The notes beneath the pieces were generated by a model. That model worked only from the letters and a program-made list of their open reading frames with translations, ran no database searches and was not told the DNA's origin. Both the position numbers and the translations under genes were made by a program. This document shows, piece by piece, positions 24,102-32,673 of a stretch of 64,000 bases of DNA. Position 1 is the stretch's first letter. Each line of letters opens with the position of its first letter. Location: contig CAJOFJ010000005.1 of the NCBI GenBank assembly GCA_905233625.1, positions 126,119-190,118 on the forward strand, written 5' to 3'. This DNA is from an uncultured Bacteroidales bacterium (GTDB lineage: Bacteria; Bacteroidota; Bacteroidia; Bacteroidales; WCHB1-69).

Positions 24102-25547
24102 TTAGTAACCCAAAATCTTCAACATGGATTTATAACTCTGCTCCTTGGCAAAAAGTTTGGTGCATAACTCACCATCCTCATCCCTATATATTATAATATG
24201 TTTAGGAGCCGGCAGCATACAATGCTGGATGCCGCCATAACCACCGACCGCCTCCTGATAAGCACCCGTATGGAAGAGGCCGATATACTGGGGATCTTCA
24301 TCATAATTAATTTCAGTCGGCTTGCTTGTTCCCTCAAAATTCGAGTCGGCTGTTTGATGAATCTTCGGCAAGAACACCGCATTCAGATGCGCTTCCGAGT
24401 TGTAATAATCGTGACTGTCGCAGGTCAGTCCGCCCAAGAAGACACGTTCGTATTCACGATCCCAATGATTGATGGCGAGAATGATAAACTGCTGATTGAT
24501 AGCCCAGGTGTCAGGCAAAGTGGTCATGAAGGAGCTATCGATCATATTCCACAGCTCACGGTCGTTCTGTCTCTTTTGTTGCAAGATGGAGAACAGAACC
24601 GCACTGGATTCGCCCACTGTATAAGAACCGAACTCAGTAAAAATATCCGGTTCACGCACTCCCTCGCGATCACAAATCTGCTTGATCTGCGACACAATCT
24701 CTTCGGCCATGTACTCATAATCGTATTCAAAACCCAAGGAGTTTTTAATCGGGAAACCGCCACCGATATTCAGCGAATCAAGTTCCGGACAAATCTTTTT
24801 CAAATCGCAATATAAGTTAACGCACTTCGTCAACTCATTCCAATAATAGGCCGTATCCTGAATACCGGTATTGATAAAGAAGTGCAACATCTTCAGTTCA
24901 AACTTCGGATTCTTCTTGATCTTACTTTCATAAAACGGAATAATATCATTGTATCGGATACCCAAGCGCGAAGTGTAGAATTCAAATCTCGGTTCCTCTT
25001 CAGCAGCAATTCTGATACCCAGTTTGCACTTGGAATTCAGATTCGCATCCAACAAATTGAACTCATGTTTACTATCCAAAACTGGAATAATATTCGTAAA
25101 ACCCTTGTCCAACATCATGGAGATGTTGTCAATATACTGCATCTTCTTGCAGCCATTACATATAATATAATTGTCCTTCTCGAACTGTCCCATGTCGTGC
25201 AAAGTCTCCACCAAATTCAAATCGAAGGCGGAAGAAGTCTCCAAATGCACATCATTTTTCAGCACTTCGGACAACATAAACTCAAAATGAGAGCTTTTTG
25301 TACAATAGCAATAGTGATAATCGCCCTGATAATCGGACTTTGCAATAGCCACATTGAACCATCTTCTGGCCTTCTGGATATTCTGAGATATTTTGGGAAG
25401 ATAGGTGATTTTCAGCGGTGTACCATACTGCTTGATGATATCCATCAAGGGAACAGTGTTGAATATCAATTCATTATCTTCAACCTTAAACTCCTCCTGC
25501 GGGAATTCGTAAGTCTGCGAAATCAGATCAATGTACTTGGTTCTCAT
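24102..25547 (-). CDS. Arginine decarboxylase-like PLP enzyme (fold type III)
   Basis: PLP-dependent decarboxylase of the ornithine/DAP/arginine group with alanine-racemase fold, likely making agmatine for polyamine synthesis. The PLP lysine is probably in YHYCYCTKSSHFEF near residue 85, SLNIGGGFPI is the phosphate-binding glycine loop, and GLTCDSHDYY matches the C-terminal substrate cysteine motif. At 481 residues it is shorter than E. coli SpeA (about 650) and fits the shorter Bacteroidetes form. Specificity for arginine is inferred from overall similarity. A 17-bp inverted repeat covers its promoter region. Confidence 0.78.
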   Translation of the reverse strand: MRTKYIDLISQTYEFPQEEFKVEDNELIFNTVPLMDIIKQYGTPLKITYLPKISQNIQKARRWFNVAIAKSDYQGDYHYCYCTKSSHFEFMLSEVLKNDVHLETSSAFDLNLVETLHDMGQFEKDNYIICNGCKKMQYIDNISMMLDKGFTNIIPVLDSKHEFNLLDANLNSKCKLGIRIAAEEEPRFEFYTSRLGIRYNDIIPFYESKIKKNPKFELKMLHFFINTGIQDTAYYWNELTKCVNLYCDLKKICPELDSLNIGGGFPIKNSLGFEYDYEYMAEEIVSQIKQICDREGVREPDIFTEFGSYTVGESSAVLFSILQQKRQNDRELWNMIDSSFMTTLPDTWAINQQFIILAINHWDREYERVFLGGLTCDSHDYYNSEAHLNAVFLPKIHQTADSNFEGTSKPTEINYDEDPQYIGLFHTGAYQEAVGGYGGIQHCMLPAPKHIIIYRDEDGELCTKLFAKEQSYKSMLKILGY

Positions 25548-25578
25548 AGTCTTTTCAATTTTTTAATGATTGAGGCCG

Positions 25579-25586
25579 CAAAAGTA
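25579..25586 (-). promoter_or_regulatory. -7 box (TACTTTTG) for the decarboxylase gene
   Basis: TAnnTTTG match on the minus strand, 31 bp upstream of the ATG at 25547. Confidence 0.65.
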
Positions 25587-25592
25587 CAAAAT

Positions 25593-25634
25593 AAATTAAT
25601 CGGATTGCACAAAAATATGCAATCCGATTAATTT
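25593..25634 (-). promoter_or_regulatory. Perfect 17-bp inverted repeat enclosing a second -7 box
   Basis: AAATTAATCGGATTGCA (25593-25609) and its exact reverse complement (25618-25634) are separated by 8 bp which read TATTTTTG on the minus strand, itself a -7 box. The arm nearest the gene overlaps the -33 position of the promoter at 25579-25586. A third CAATCCGA half-site lies at 25653-25660. It could be an operator or an RNA hairpin in a longer transcript. Confidence 0.6.
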
Positions 25635-25660
25635 AAATTTGATTTTTTAACACAATCCGA

Positions 25661-25751
25661 GTGAATTAGTTTTTAGGGAATAGGATTTAGGGGATAGTTT
25701 TCAGTTTTCAACTATCGACTATCAACTATCAACTATTTCCTATCAATTATT
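25661..25751. repeat. 13-unit heptamer array containing the mscS stop
   Basis: GTGAATT, AGTTTTT, AGGGAAT, AGGATTT, AGGGGAT, AGTTTTC, AGTTTTC, AACTATC, GACTATC, AACTATC, AACTATT, TCCTATC, AATTATT in one phase. The TGA stop of the minus-strand mscS gene (25743-25745) lies inside, and further TAG/TGA codons in all minus frames follow it. Confidence 0.88.
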
Positions 25752-26585
25752 AATGATATGTACATCCATCTGGTTGAAGGGGATGGAGATGCCGACGGCG
25801 TTAAGTTTGTCGTAAACTGCCTGGTTCAGATAGAAGAAAGTATCCCAGTAATCGGCATTCTTAACCCAAACGCGCAGTTCAAGGCTAACAGCACTGTCGG
25901 CCAAAGCAGTCACCACCACCATCGGAGCAGGTTCTTCGATGACTTTGGAATAGGACTTCGCCAGTTCCAGCAGAGCGGCACGGGCGCTATCGACGGACTC
26001 TCCATAAGCGATGCCCACCTTGATGTCCACACGGCGGTTTTCGGAACGGGAATAGTTCACCAGCGTCTTGGTAGCCAAATCGGTATTCGGGGCAATCACC
26101 ATTTTCTTGTCAGGGGTTTCCACAATCGTATTGAAAATCTGGATATGCTTAACCGTGCCCTGTACGCCAGCGGAATCGATATAATCACCCACTTTAAAGG
26201 GTTTGAGCAAGAGAATAATCACGCCACCGGCGAAATTCTGCAAAGTGCCCTGCAAAGCCATACCCACGGCCAGACCAGCGGCACCCAGCACCGCGATAAA
26301 CGAAGTGGTTTGGATACCAATCATGCCCATCACCGCAATCACCACCATCGCTTTAAGCGCGATATCCGTCAGTGAAAGCAGGAAAGACTGCAACGACACG
26401 TCCACATTCTTACGTTCCAACACTTTTTTCAAAGCCTTGATAATCAATTTGATAAGCTTCAAACCTATCCATAAAACAATCAGGGCGATAATGATTCTCG
26501 GCACATCCTTGAACAACACATCACGTGTAAAATCACCCAGCGATCCCCAAAGGGACTGCACATTCATAAAACCATTTGATTCCAT
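25743..26585 (-). CDS. mscS: MscS-type mechanosensitive channel
   Basis: Small-conductance mechanosensitive channel of the inner membrane that releases solutes on hypo-osmotic shock. It has three transmembrane helices (IIIALIVLWIGLKLIKLIIK, IALKAMVVIAVMGMIG and the pore helix GAAGLAVGMALQGTLQNFAGG), then the Sm-like beta domain (FKVGDYIDSAGVQGTVKHIQ) and the alpha/beta vestibule (MVIAPNTDL). 280 residues, the same size as E. coli MscS. No -7 box was found nearby. Confidence 0.93.
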   Translation of the reverse strand: MESNGFMNVQSLWGSLGDFTRDVLFKDVPRIIIALIVLWIGLKLIKLIIKALKKVLERKNVDVSLQSFLLSLTDIALKAMVVIAVMGMIGIQTTSFIAVLGAAGLAVGMALQGTLQNFAGGVIILLLKPFKVGDYIDSAGVQGTVKHIQIFNTIVETPDKKMVIAPNTDLATKTLVNYSRSENRRVDIKVGIAYGESVDSARAALLELAKSYSKVIEEPAPMVVVTALADSAVSLELRVWVKNADYWDTFFYLNQAVYDKLNAVGISIPFNQMDVHIINN

Positions 26586-26631
26586 AATTTTTTGATATTT
26601 AGTTAGTTATTAAAGTTTTCAAACAAAAGAA

Positions 26632-27930
26632 CTATTTCATACAGCATTCCTCATAGTGTTGCATCAGCAGCTTCCCTTTGCGCGACTCCCGTATCATTCG
26701 CAGCGCCTTATTCACCTCATCGATAGTGCCAACACACTCAAAAGGCTTGTTGGGGGCGATACCGCAAAGCTCATCAAAGTACTGCATCAGCTCCGCTTTA
26801 TCCAGCAAATCCTCCCCAAAAATGCTAACCATCGTGTCGTTATCGATAAACGGCGACAAGATAATATAGGCAAACAAGCATTTGGAGCAGTTGCAGCACC
26901 ACTTATTCTCTTTGCTGCCGGCGTTACAGCTCTTGAACACCGGAAAATACTGCGGATGACGGGCAAACATCTCGGCAATCTGCAACTCGGTATAGGGACG
27001 CAGATAACTATAATAATGATTGCAGTCGTTGAGGAAAGTGCTGACATACCAGCGGAAGTCCTCTTCATACTCTAACGACTTGGAATACTGATGGTTAATC
27101 TTCGTTCCGGGAATGGTCGGCTCGTTAGCGCTCGACTCGTTGGAGAGCGCCACATTGCGGGTAGCGGTGCCATAGCTCACCAACAAAGTATAGAAACTGA
27201 GCATGGCTGAAAACGGAGTATGCCCATTCAGGAAACCCATTTTGTTGAGTTCCAGCAACTGCGGATCGATTTCGCGCTGCAGCACCACCCTATCCTCTTC
27301 GGCCGGAAAGCCTGCGATACGGGCGCAGTCCACCGTGGCGCCTCGTGGATTGATGATAAAAGGAATGACTTGGCGCTCTTTACGCAGTGCTTCCAAGGTG
27401 ACCACCGAATCCTTGCCGCCACCTATAGGCACAACAACCCGCTGACTATCATCCACATGCGGATATTTCAGCTCGGAAGCGGACGGACTATCCTGCCCAA
27501 AAGCAAAGCTCATAAAATCCTCTTCGGAGGCCTGTATTTTATTCTGATAAAAAAACTCGCCCAAACCATTGAAATACAACTTTTTCCACCATACTTGCAT
27601 TTCCTCGTCCAACTTATACGGTTTGATTAGCACTGTGGGCGAACAAGTGCATTTCCAATAGCTGATCAGTTCTATCAAACCTATTTGGAAAACAAGACCA
27701 CGGACATCTTCTTTCTGAAGCGGTGCAATAGCGTATTTCCCTAAGGAAAGTTTCATTTTAGGATGGAACTCGTAATTACCAGTCGCAAAATGAAATTGCA
27801 TCCTGATTTCCGCCTCTGCTATTGAAAAATCAAAACCTTGGTATTCAAACACAGGGAACTCCTGTCGCAGCTGTTCGTAGGTTCTCTTCATCATTCCTTG
27901 GTAATATGATAATTTTTCGTATCTTTGCAT
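26632..27930 (-). CDS. PP-loop ATPase domain protein, MurL-like
   Basis: Cytoplasmic protein with the PP-loop signature VVPIGGGKDSVVTLEAL near residue 165, used by enzymes that adenylate a substrate with ATP. Other blocks are SNESSANEPTIPG, KINHQYSKSLEYEEDFRWYV and a C-terminal CCNCSKCLF cysteine cluster. The combination resembles MurL, which epimerises the terminal glutamate of UDP-MurNAc-L-Ala-L-Glu in an alternative peptidoglycan route; this is from memory of the family and unverified. I use ATG 27930, because the ORF-track start is a TTG lying inside the minus-strand -7 box. Confidence 0.55.
   Translation of the reverse strand: MQRYEKLSYYQGMMKRTYEQLRQEFPVFEYQGFDFSIAEAEIRMQFHFATGNYEFHPKMKLSLGKYAIAPLQKEDVRGLVFQIGLIELISYWKCTCSPTVLIKPYKLDEEMQVWWKKLYFNGLGEFFYQNKIQASEEDFMSFAFGQDSPSASELKYPHVDDSQRVVVPIGGGKDSVVTLEALRKERQVIPFIINPRGATVDCARIAGFPAEEDRVVLQREIDPQLLELNKMGFLNGHTPFSAMLSFYTLLVSYGTATRNVALSNESSANEPTIPGTKINHQYSKSLEYEEDFRWYVSTFLNDCNHYYSYLRPYTELQIAEMFARHPQYFPVFKSCNAGSKENKWCCNCSKCLFAYIILSPFIDNDTMVSIFGEDLLDKAELMQYFDELCGIAPNKPFECVGTIDEVNKALRMIRESRKGKLLMQHYEECCMK
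27920..27927 (+). promoter_or_regulatory. -7 box (TATCTTTG) for yqgE, inside the divergent gene
   Basis: TAnnTTTG on the plus strand 36 bp upstream of yqgE. It lies within the first codons of the minus-strand PP-loop gene, so the two genes share overlapping control DNA. Confidence 0.65.
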
Positions 27931-27945
27931 TTCTGAATTATCCGA

Positions 27946-27953
27946 CAAAAATA
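27946..27953 (-). promoter_or_regulatory. -7 box (TATTTTTG) for the PP-loop protein gene
   Basis: TAnnTTTG on the minus strand 15 bp before ATG 27930 and only 18 bp from the opposing yqgE -7 box. Confidence 0.6.
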
Positions 27954-27963
27954 CAAAAAATTC

Positions 27964-28545
27964 ATGGATACGGTTGAGAATTTTTTCACAGTGAAGCCCA
28001 CTGACTTTTCATTGACAGCGGGAAGGATTCTCATTTCGGTGCCGTTTTTCAACGACCCGTTTTTCAACCGGAGCGTGGTTTTGCTGACGGATTACGACAA
28101 GCAGTCATGCGCAGGCTTAGTGCTGAACAAATCCTCCCGTCTTTCAGTGCGGAAGGTGGTGAATGAAATCAAGGTGGACGACAAGCTCTACATTGGGGGT
28201 CCCGTCATGCCCGACGGCATCTTCTGCATTCACAATTTTGAGAACTCCAAGGCCGCCTCAAAACTATTACCAGGTATTTTTGTCGGCTCTGACGAAGTGC
28301 TAATTTCATTGATTGAGCACCAGACCATTCCCAGCATGAAATACCGGTTTTTTGTCGGATATTCGGGTTGGTCACCGGGGCAATTGGAAGGCGAGTTGGC
28401 GAACAGGATGTGGGTCATTGGCACCGCCACGCCGGAGCTGGTATTTGACACTCCTTGCAACAAGGTATGGGAGAAGGCCGTACGGAATCTTGGCAACGAC
28501 TATTTGCATTGGCTGAAAACCCCTCGCAACATGGGACTCAATTGA
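27964..28545 (+). CDS. yqgE: YqgE/AlgH family protein (UPF0301)
   Basis: Member of the YqgE/AlgH family, a compact soluble fold of unsettled function found next to varied housekeeping genes. The conserved opening is GRILISVPFFNDPFFNRSVV. CAGLVLNKSSRL, KLYIGGPVMPDG and FFVGYSGWSPGQLEGEL are family blocks. 193 residues, standard size. The start codon lies 33 bp from the start of the divergent PP-loop gene, and the two promoters overlap. Confidence 0.9.
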   Translation: MDTVENFFTVKPTDFSLTAGRILISVPFFNDPFFNRSVVLLTDYDKQSCAGLVLNKSSRLSVRKVVNEIKVDDKLYIGGPVMPDGIFCIHNFENSKAASKLLPGIFVGSDEVLISLIEHQTIPSMKYRFFVGYSGWSPGQLEGELANRMWVIGTATPELVFDTPCNKVWEKAVRNLGNDYLHWLKTPRNMGLN

Positions 28546-28589
28546 CGAAATTTGACAAAAAAAACATTTCCTCATTTCCAAAAATTTAG

Positions 28590-28597
28590 TATCTTTG
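28590..28597 (+). promoter_or_regulatory. -7 box (TATCTTTG) for the lipoprotein gene at 28622
   Basis: TAnnTTTG 24 bp upstream of the ATG at 28622. The longer ORF in the track begins inside this box, so the shorter start is chosen. Confidence 0.7.
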
Positions 28598-28621
28598 CAG
28601 AATGTATTAAAATTTAATTTT

Positions 28622-29065
28622 ATGAAGAAGCACTTCTATACAGCACTCATTTGCTCACTGTTGTTCCTGCTTGGTACAGGCTGCAAAAATGCCAAGAATC
28701 CCTATCACTCCCCGAAAAGTATCACCAAAGCTTTTGCTGAAAGCCTATATTCTGGAGATTTCGAGCAAGCCAAGACATGGGTCACCCCTGAATCCATTCC
28801 AATCATCGACTTTTTCCAACGAGCTTTTCCGCCTGAACATTTTGCAGAATGCAACCATCTCAATGTTGGGGAAATTACTGTGAATTCAACCTCGGATTCC
28901 ACCGCCATCTGCAAATACAACCTTACACTTTGTAACGGCAGAAACACAAACAACACCACCAATGTATTGAAAAGAGACGGCAAATGGTATGTTACGCTGC
29001 GACAAAGCGAAACTGAAAAAGCAAAGGACACTCAAGAACAAATCCAACATGTAATTGTGAACTAA
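28622..29065 (+). CDS. Small lipoprotein, DUF4878-like
   Basis: Lipoprotein of 147 residues: the signal YTALICSLLFLLGTGCKNAK has a lipobox (LGTGC) near residue 19. The mature part (SITKAFAESLYSGDFEQAKTWV followed by a strand-rich section ending in GKWYVTLRQ) matches the layout of the NTF2-like DUF4878 family: a helix with a small cone fold and a final WYV strand. Function unknown. It lies upstream of tyrS on the same strand, with a 57-bp gap that contains only a short heptamer run. Confidence 0.7.
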   Translation: MKKHFYTALICSLLFLLGTGCKNAKNPYHSPKSITKAFAESLYSGDFEQAKTWVTPESIPIIDFFQRAFPPEHFAECNHLNVGEITVNSTSDSTAICKYNLTLCNGRNTNNTTNVLKRDGKWYVTLRQSETEKAKDTQEQIQHVIVN

Positions 29066-29088
29066 TAAGATTCACCACATACCCAAAA

Positions 29089-29116
29089 AACGAACTTATA
29101 ACCTGTAACCTATAAT
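29089..29116. repeat. Short heptamer array before tyrS
   Basis: TTATAAC, CTGTAAC, CTATAAT, ATAACAA: four in-phase 7-mers ending just before the tyrS ATG. They are the reverse complement of the GGTTACA word seen elsewhere. Confidence 0.6.
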
Positions 29117-29122
29117 ATAACA

Positions 29123-30412
29123 ATGGCAAATTTTATTGAAGAAATGAAGTGGCGCGGGATGATTCATGACATGATGCCCGGCACAGAAGAACAATTGGCT
29201 AAAGAAATGACCACCGCATACGTTGGTATTGACCCGACGGCGGACTCACTACATATCGGACACTTGGTTGGCGTGATGCTGCTGAAGCACTTTCAGGAAT
29301 GCGGTCACCGCCCCATCGTACTACTTGGCGGTGCCACCGGCATGATTGGCGACCCCTCGGGCAAGTCGCAGGAACGCAACCTGCTCGACTCCGACACTTT
29401 GCGCCACAACCAAGCCTGTATCCGGAAGCAACTGGAGAAATTCCTCGATTTTGACAAAACCGGTGGCAATGCTGCAGTGCTCGTCAACAATTACGACTGG
29501 ATGAGCCAGTTCTCATTCCTGGACTTCATCCGTGACATCGGCAAGCATATCACCGTCAACTACATGATGGCCAAGGACTCGGTGAAGAAGCGCTTCAACG
29601 GCGAAGGCGACGGCATGTCCTTCACCGAATTCTCGTACCAGCTGGTGCAAGGCTACGACTTTTTGTATCTCAATCAACACTATAACTGCAAGTTGCAGAT
29701 GGGTGGCAGCGACCAATGGGGTAATATCACCACTGGCACCGAGCTGATCCGACGCAAGACCAACGGCGAGGCCTTCGCCCTCACCTGCCCGCTCATCACC
29801 AAGGCCGACGGTGGCAAATTCGGCAAGACCGAAAAAGGCAACATCTGGCTCGACCCAGAAAAGACCTCTCCCTATACCTTCTACCAGTTCTGGATCAACT
29901 GCAGCGACGAAGACAGCAAGAAATATATCCGTATCTTCACGTTGTACAGCAAAGAAGAAATCGAAGCGATGGAAAAAGAGCACGAAGCTGCTCCGCATTT
30001 GCGCATCCTGCAAAAGGCTTTGGCCAAAGACCTTACCGTCCGTGTACACTCGCAGGAAGACTATGACGCAGCCGTCAGCGCCTCCGAAATCCTGTTCGGC
30101 AAAGGCACTGCCGAGGGTCTGGCCAACCTGTCCGAAAGCATGTTCCTCGCCGTGTTCGACGGTGTACCGCAGGTGGAAATTTCCCGTGACCTCATCGCCA
30201 ACGGCGTGAGTATTGTCGATTTCCTGACCGACCATAGCAACATCTTCCCCTCCAAAGGTGAAGCCCGCCGTATGCTGAAGGACAATGGTGTGAGTATCAA
30301 CAAGAACAAAGTCAATGATAGTTGCACCGTTAATGGCGACATGCTGCTGAACGACAAGTACATTTTGGTGCAGAAAGGCAAGAAGAACTACTTTATCGTT
30401 AAAGTCAATTAA
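29123..30412 (+). CDS. tyrS: Tyrosyl-tRNA synthetase
   Basis: Class I aminoacyl-tRNA synthetase charging tRNA-Tyr. [18 protein letters not shown] contains the HIGH motif near residue 44. [14 protein letters not shown] is the tyrosine-binding block and [13 protein letters not shown] is the KMSKS-equivalent loop. A C-terminal S4 RNA-binding domain ([20 protein letters not shown]) closes the protein. 429 residues, typical of the bacterial TyrS form. No clear -7 box lies directly upstream; it may be read through from the lipoprotein gene. Confidence 0.96.
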   Translation: MANFIEEMKWRGMIHDMMPGTEEQLAKEMTTAYVGIDPTADSLHIGHLVGVMLLKHFQECGHRPIVLLGGATGMIGDPSGKSQERNLLDSDTLRHNQACIRKQLEKFLDFDKTGGNAAVLVNNYDWMSQFSFLDFIRDIGKHITVNYMMAKDSVKKRFNGEGDGMSFTEFSYQLVQGYDFLYLNQHYNCKLQMGGSDQWGNITTGTELIRRKTNGEAFALTCPLITKADGGKFGKTEKGNIWLDPEKTSPYTFYQFWINCSDEDSKKYIRIFTLYSKEEIEAMEKEHEAAPHLRILQKALAKDLTVRVHSQEDYDAAVSASEILFGKGTAEGLANLSESMFLAVFDGVPQVEISRDLIANGVSIVDFLTDHSNIFPSKGEARRMLKDNGVSINKNKVNDSCTVNGDMLLNDKYILVQKGKKNYFIVKVN

Positions 30413-30434
30413 TTGATTTTCAACTATTAACAAT

Positions 30435-30896
30435 ATGAACTGGGCAATTATCACCACTGTTATCCTCATTGGCATTCTGGGCTTGGTATTGGAATTTTTA
30501 GTCATACCCGGCGGAGTTGTCGGAGTCATCAGCGCATTAGTAATTGCCGGCGGCATCGGTATGGCATACTACAAATATGGCGTGTTGGCCGGCAACATCA
30601 CCCTGATTGTCACCGTAATTGGCATTTTGGTCGGTATCTTTTTCCTATTGCGCTCACGCACCTGGAAGAAGCTGATGCTCAACACGCAGATTGACAGCAA
30701 GGTCAACGAAGTGGATGAAGCCAAAATCAAGGTCGGCAGTGAAGGTGTCACTGTTTCGCGTTTAGCCCCGGGAGGCAAAGCCAGTTTTGACGGTGAAATC
30801 GCCGAGGTATTCTCCGCCCATGACCTTATCGACGAAAATCAGGAAATCGTCGTTATGAAAATCGAAGGCAACAAAATAACTGTAAAACTTAAATAA
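30435..30896 (+). CDS. NfeD family membrane protein
   Basis: Integral membrane protein of 153 residues. It has three hydrophobic segments ([57 protein letters not shown]) followed by a soluble OB-fold-like NfeD C-terminal domain ([21 protein letters not shown]). This is the short NfeD1b class, which in many bacteria is paired with a flotillin. It is directly followed by the flotillin-like gene at 8 bp, supporting a membrane-microdomain pair. Confidence 0.88.
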   Translation: MNWAIITTVILIGILGLVLEFLVIPGGVVGVISALVIAGGIGMAYYKYGVLAGNITLIVTVIGILVGIFFLLRSRTWKKLMLNTQIDSKVNEVDEAKIKVGSEGVTVSRLAPGGKASFDGEIAEVFSAHDLIDENQEIVVMKIEGNKITVKLK

Positions 30897-30904
30897 ATCA
30901 CATT

Positions 30905-31897
30905 ATGGATCCTATCACCATTATCGTCATTATCGCCTGTATCTTCCTGTTGATTTTCTTCTTATGGATGGTACCTATCGGCCTGTGGTTCACCGCTTTA
31001 GTCAACGGTGTACACGTTTCATTAGTACAATTGATTCTGATGCGTTGGAGGAAAGTTCCCCCCGGAACTATCGTCAACGCCCTGATTACCGGCACAAAAG
31101 CCGGCATCAAGCTAAACCGTGACCAATTGGAGGCTCATTATTTGGCAGGTGGTCATATCACCCCGGTGGTCAACGCCCTGATTTCCGCAGAGAAAGCCAA
31201 TATTCCTTTGGATTTCAAGGCCGCCACTGCTATTGACCTGGCTGGACGAAACATTCTGGAAGCAATCCAGACTTCTGTCAACCCCAAAGTCATCAACACG
31301 CCTCCTGTAGCCGCTGTGGCCAAGAACGGTATCCAGTTGATTGCCAAGGCCAGAGTGACCGTGCGCACCAACATCAAGCAGTTGGTGGGTGGTGCCGGCG
31401 AAGAGACCATCATCGCCCGTGTGGGTGAAGGTATCGTTACCGCCATCGGTTCGGCCGACAATCACAAAGAGGTGCTCGAAAATCCAGATTCCATCTCTAA
31501 AGTAGTATTGTCCAAGGGTTTGGACTCTGGAACTGCTTTCGAAATCCTGTCTATTGACATCGCCGATATCGATGTAGGTAAGAACATCGGTGCTATCCTG
31601 CAGATGGATCAGGCCAATGCCGACAAGAACATTGCCCAGGCCAAGGCTGAGGAACGCCGCGCTATGGCTGTGGCTTTGGAGCAGGAAAACAAAGCAAAAG
31701 CCCAGGATGCCCGTGCCAAGGTTATTTTAGCCGAAGCCGAAGTGCCCCTCGCCCTCGCCGACGCTTTCAGAAACGGCAACTTGGGTGTGATGGACTACTA
31801 TCGTCTGCAAAACATCAAGGCCGACACCCAGATGCGCGAAAGCATCAGCAAACCACAAAATCCTGCTGCCAACAACGGCAAAAATGATAAAAAATAA
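30905..31897 (+). CDS. floA: Flotillin-like protein FloA
   Basis: Membrane-microdomain scaffold of the FloA/YqfA (UPF0365) family. It begins with a short hydrophobic hairpin ([24 protein letters not shown]), then a PHB-like domain ([44 protein letters not shown]) and a heptad-rich coiled region with Glu-Ala repeats ([20 protein letters not shown]). 330 residues, the normal size. It is encoded 8 bp after nfeD. Confidence 0.93.
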   Translation: MDPITIIVIIACIFLLIFFLWMVPIGLWFTALVNGVHVSLVQLILMRWRKVPPGTIVNALITGTKAGIKLNRDQLEAHYLAGGHITPVVNALISAEKANIPLDFKAATAIDLAGRNILEAIQTSVNPKVINTPPVAAVAKNGIQLIAKARVTVRTNIKQLVGGAGEETIIARVGEGIVTAIGSADNHKEVLENPDSISKVVLSKGLDSGTAFEILSIDIADIDVGKNIGAILQMDQANADKNIAQAKAEERRAMAVALEQENKAKAQDARAKVILAEAEVPLALADAFRNGNLGVMDYYRLQNIKADTQMRESISKPQNPAANNGKNDKK

Positions 31898-31903
31898 GCT
31901 GTA

Positions 31904-32671
31904 ATGTTGAAAAAAATATCATTACTGTTCATAGCTCTTGTTCTGTTCTTATTTTGTCAGGCTCAGAACAAGAGCTATGATTATAAGTTAAAAGCTATTG
32001 ACGGCAACTGCTCTTCATACGACAATCCCCAATTGCGGAAGGAACTGGACAAAGAGAAGAAAAAACTGGAGAAGAAAACCGGTGTTGTCATCGGCTATTG
32101 CCCCGAGGACATGATCAGCGAAATGCCCCAGAGTCCGCTATCCAACTTCCTGACTGACATTATGGTAGAAATTGCCAACGAATACTGTCAGAAGCACCAT
32201 AAAGAAGCAGTGGACTTCTCCCTCCTGAATTTCGGAGGCATCCGTAGCTCTTTGCACGCGGGGAATGTCACGGTAGGCAACATCTTTGAAATCTCCCCTT
32301 TTGAGAACAACCTGGTCATTGCCAACATCAAAGGCAGCGAACTACGCAAGGTTTTCCGTCGTTTCAAAGTCAAAAAATGCGAACCTTACTCCCAGCAAGT
32401 CAGCATACAATATGTCGGCGACTATTTTCACAAGGCGCTCATCCATGGGAAAGAAATCGAAAATGACAAAATCTACCGTATGGTCACCGTGGACTTTATC
32501 CTCACCGGAGGCGACAATATCCTTGAAGGAGTTGAAATCCTTTCGGTGGAATACACCAACATTGTAATACGGGACGCTTACATCAAACACATCAAGAAAA
32601 TGACCGCCGAAGGCAAAGTCATAACAGGAAAATTTGACGGACGAATGAGTATAATTCCCCAACCCCAATAA
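31904..32671 (+). CDS. 5'-nucleotidase C-terminal domain protein, exported
   Basis: Stand-alone copy of the C-terminal substrate-binding domain of UshA-type 5'-nucleotidases. A signal peptide (LLFIALVLFLFCQAQ) is followed by SPLSNFLTDIMVEIAN, LLNFGGIRSSLHAGNVT and ISPFENNLVIANIKGSELR, which are the family's adenine/ribose-binding blocks. The catalytic metal-binding domain is absent and is encoded by the next gene, 2 bp away. The two exported proteins probably form one periplasmic nucleotidase. 255 residues. Confidence 0.88.
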   Translation: MLKKISLLFIALVLFLFCQAQNKSYDYKLKAIDGNCSSYDNPQLRKELDKEKKKLEKKTGVVIGYCPEDMISEMPQSPLSNFLTDIMVEIANEYCQKHHKEAVDFSLLNFGGIRSSLHAGNVTVGNIFEISPFENNLVIANIKGSELRKVFRRFKVKKCEPYSQQVSIQYVGDYFHKALIHGKEIENDKIYRMVTVDFILTGGDNILEGVEILSVEYTNIVIRDAYIKHIKKMTAEGKVITGKFDGRMSIIPQPQ

Positions 32672-32673
32672 TC

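Noticed and set aside
27931-27948. TTG start at 27948 for the PP-loop gene
   Set aside because: The codon lies inside the minus-strand -7 box, upstream of the expected transcription start.
29513-30556. 347-aa minus-strand ORF opposite tyrS
   Set aside because: Antisense of tyrS with compositional bias only.
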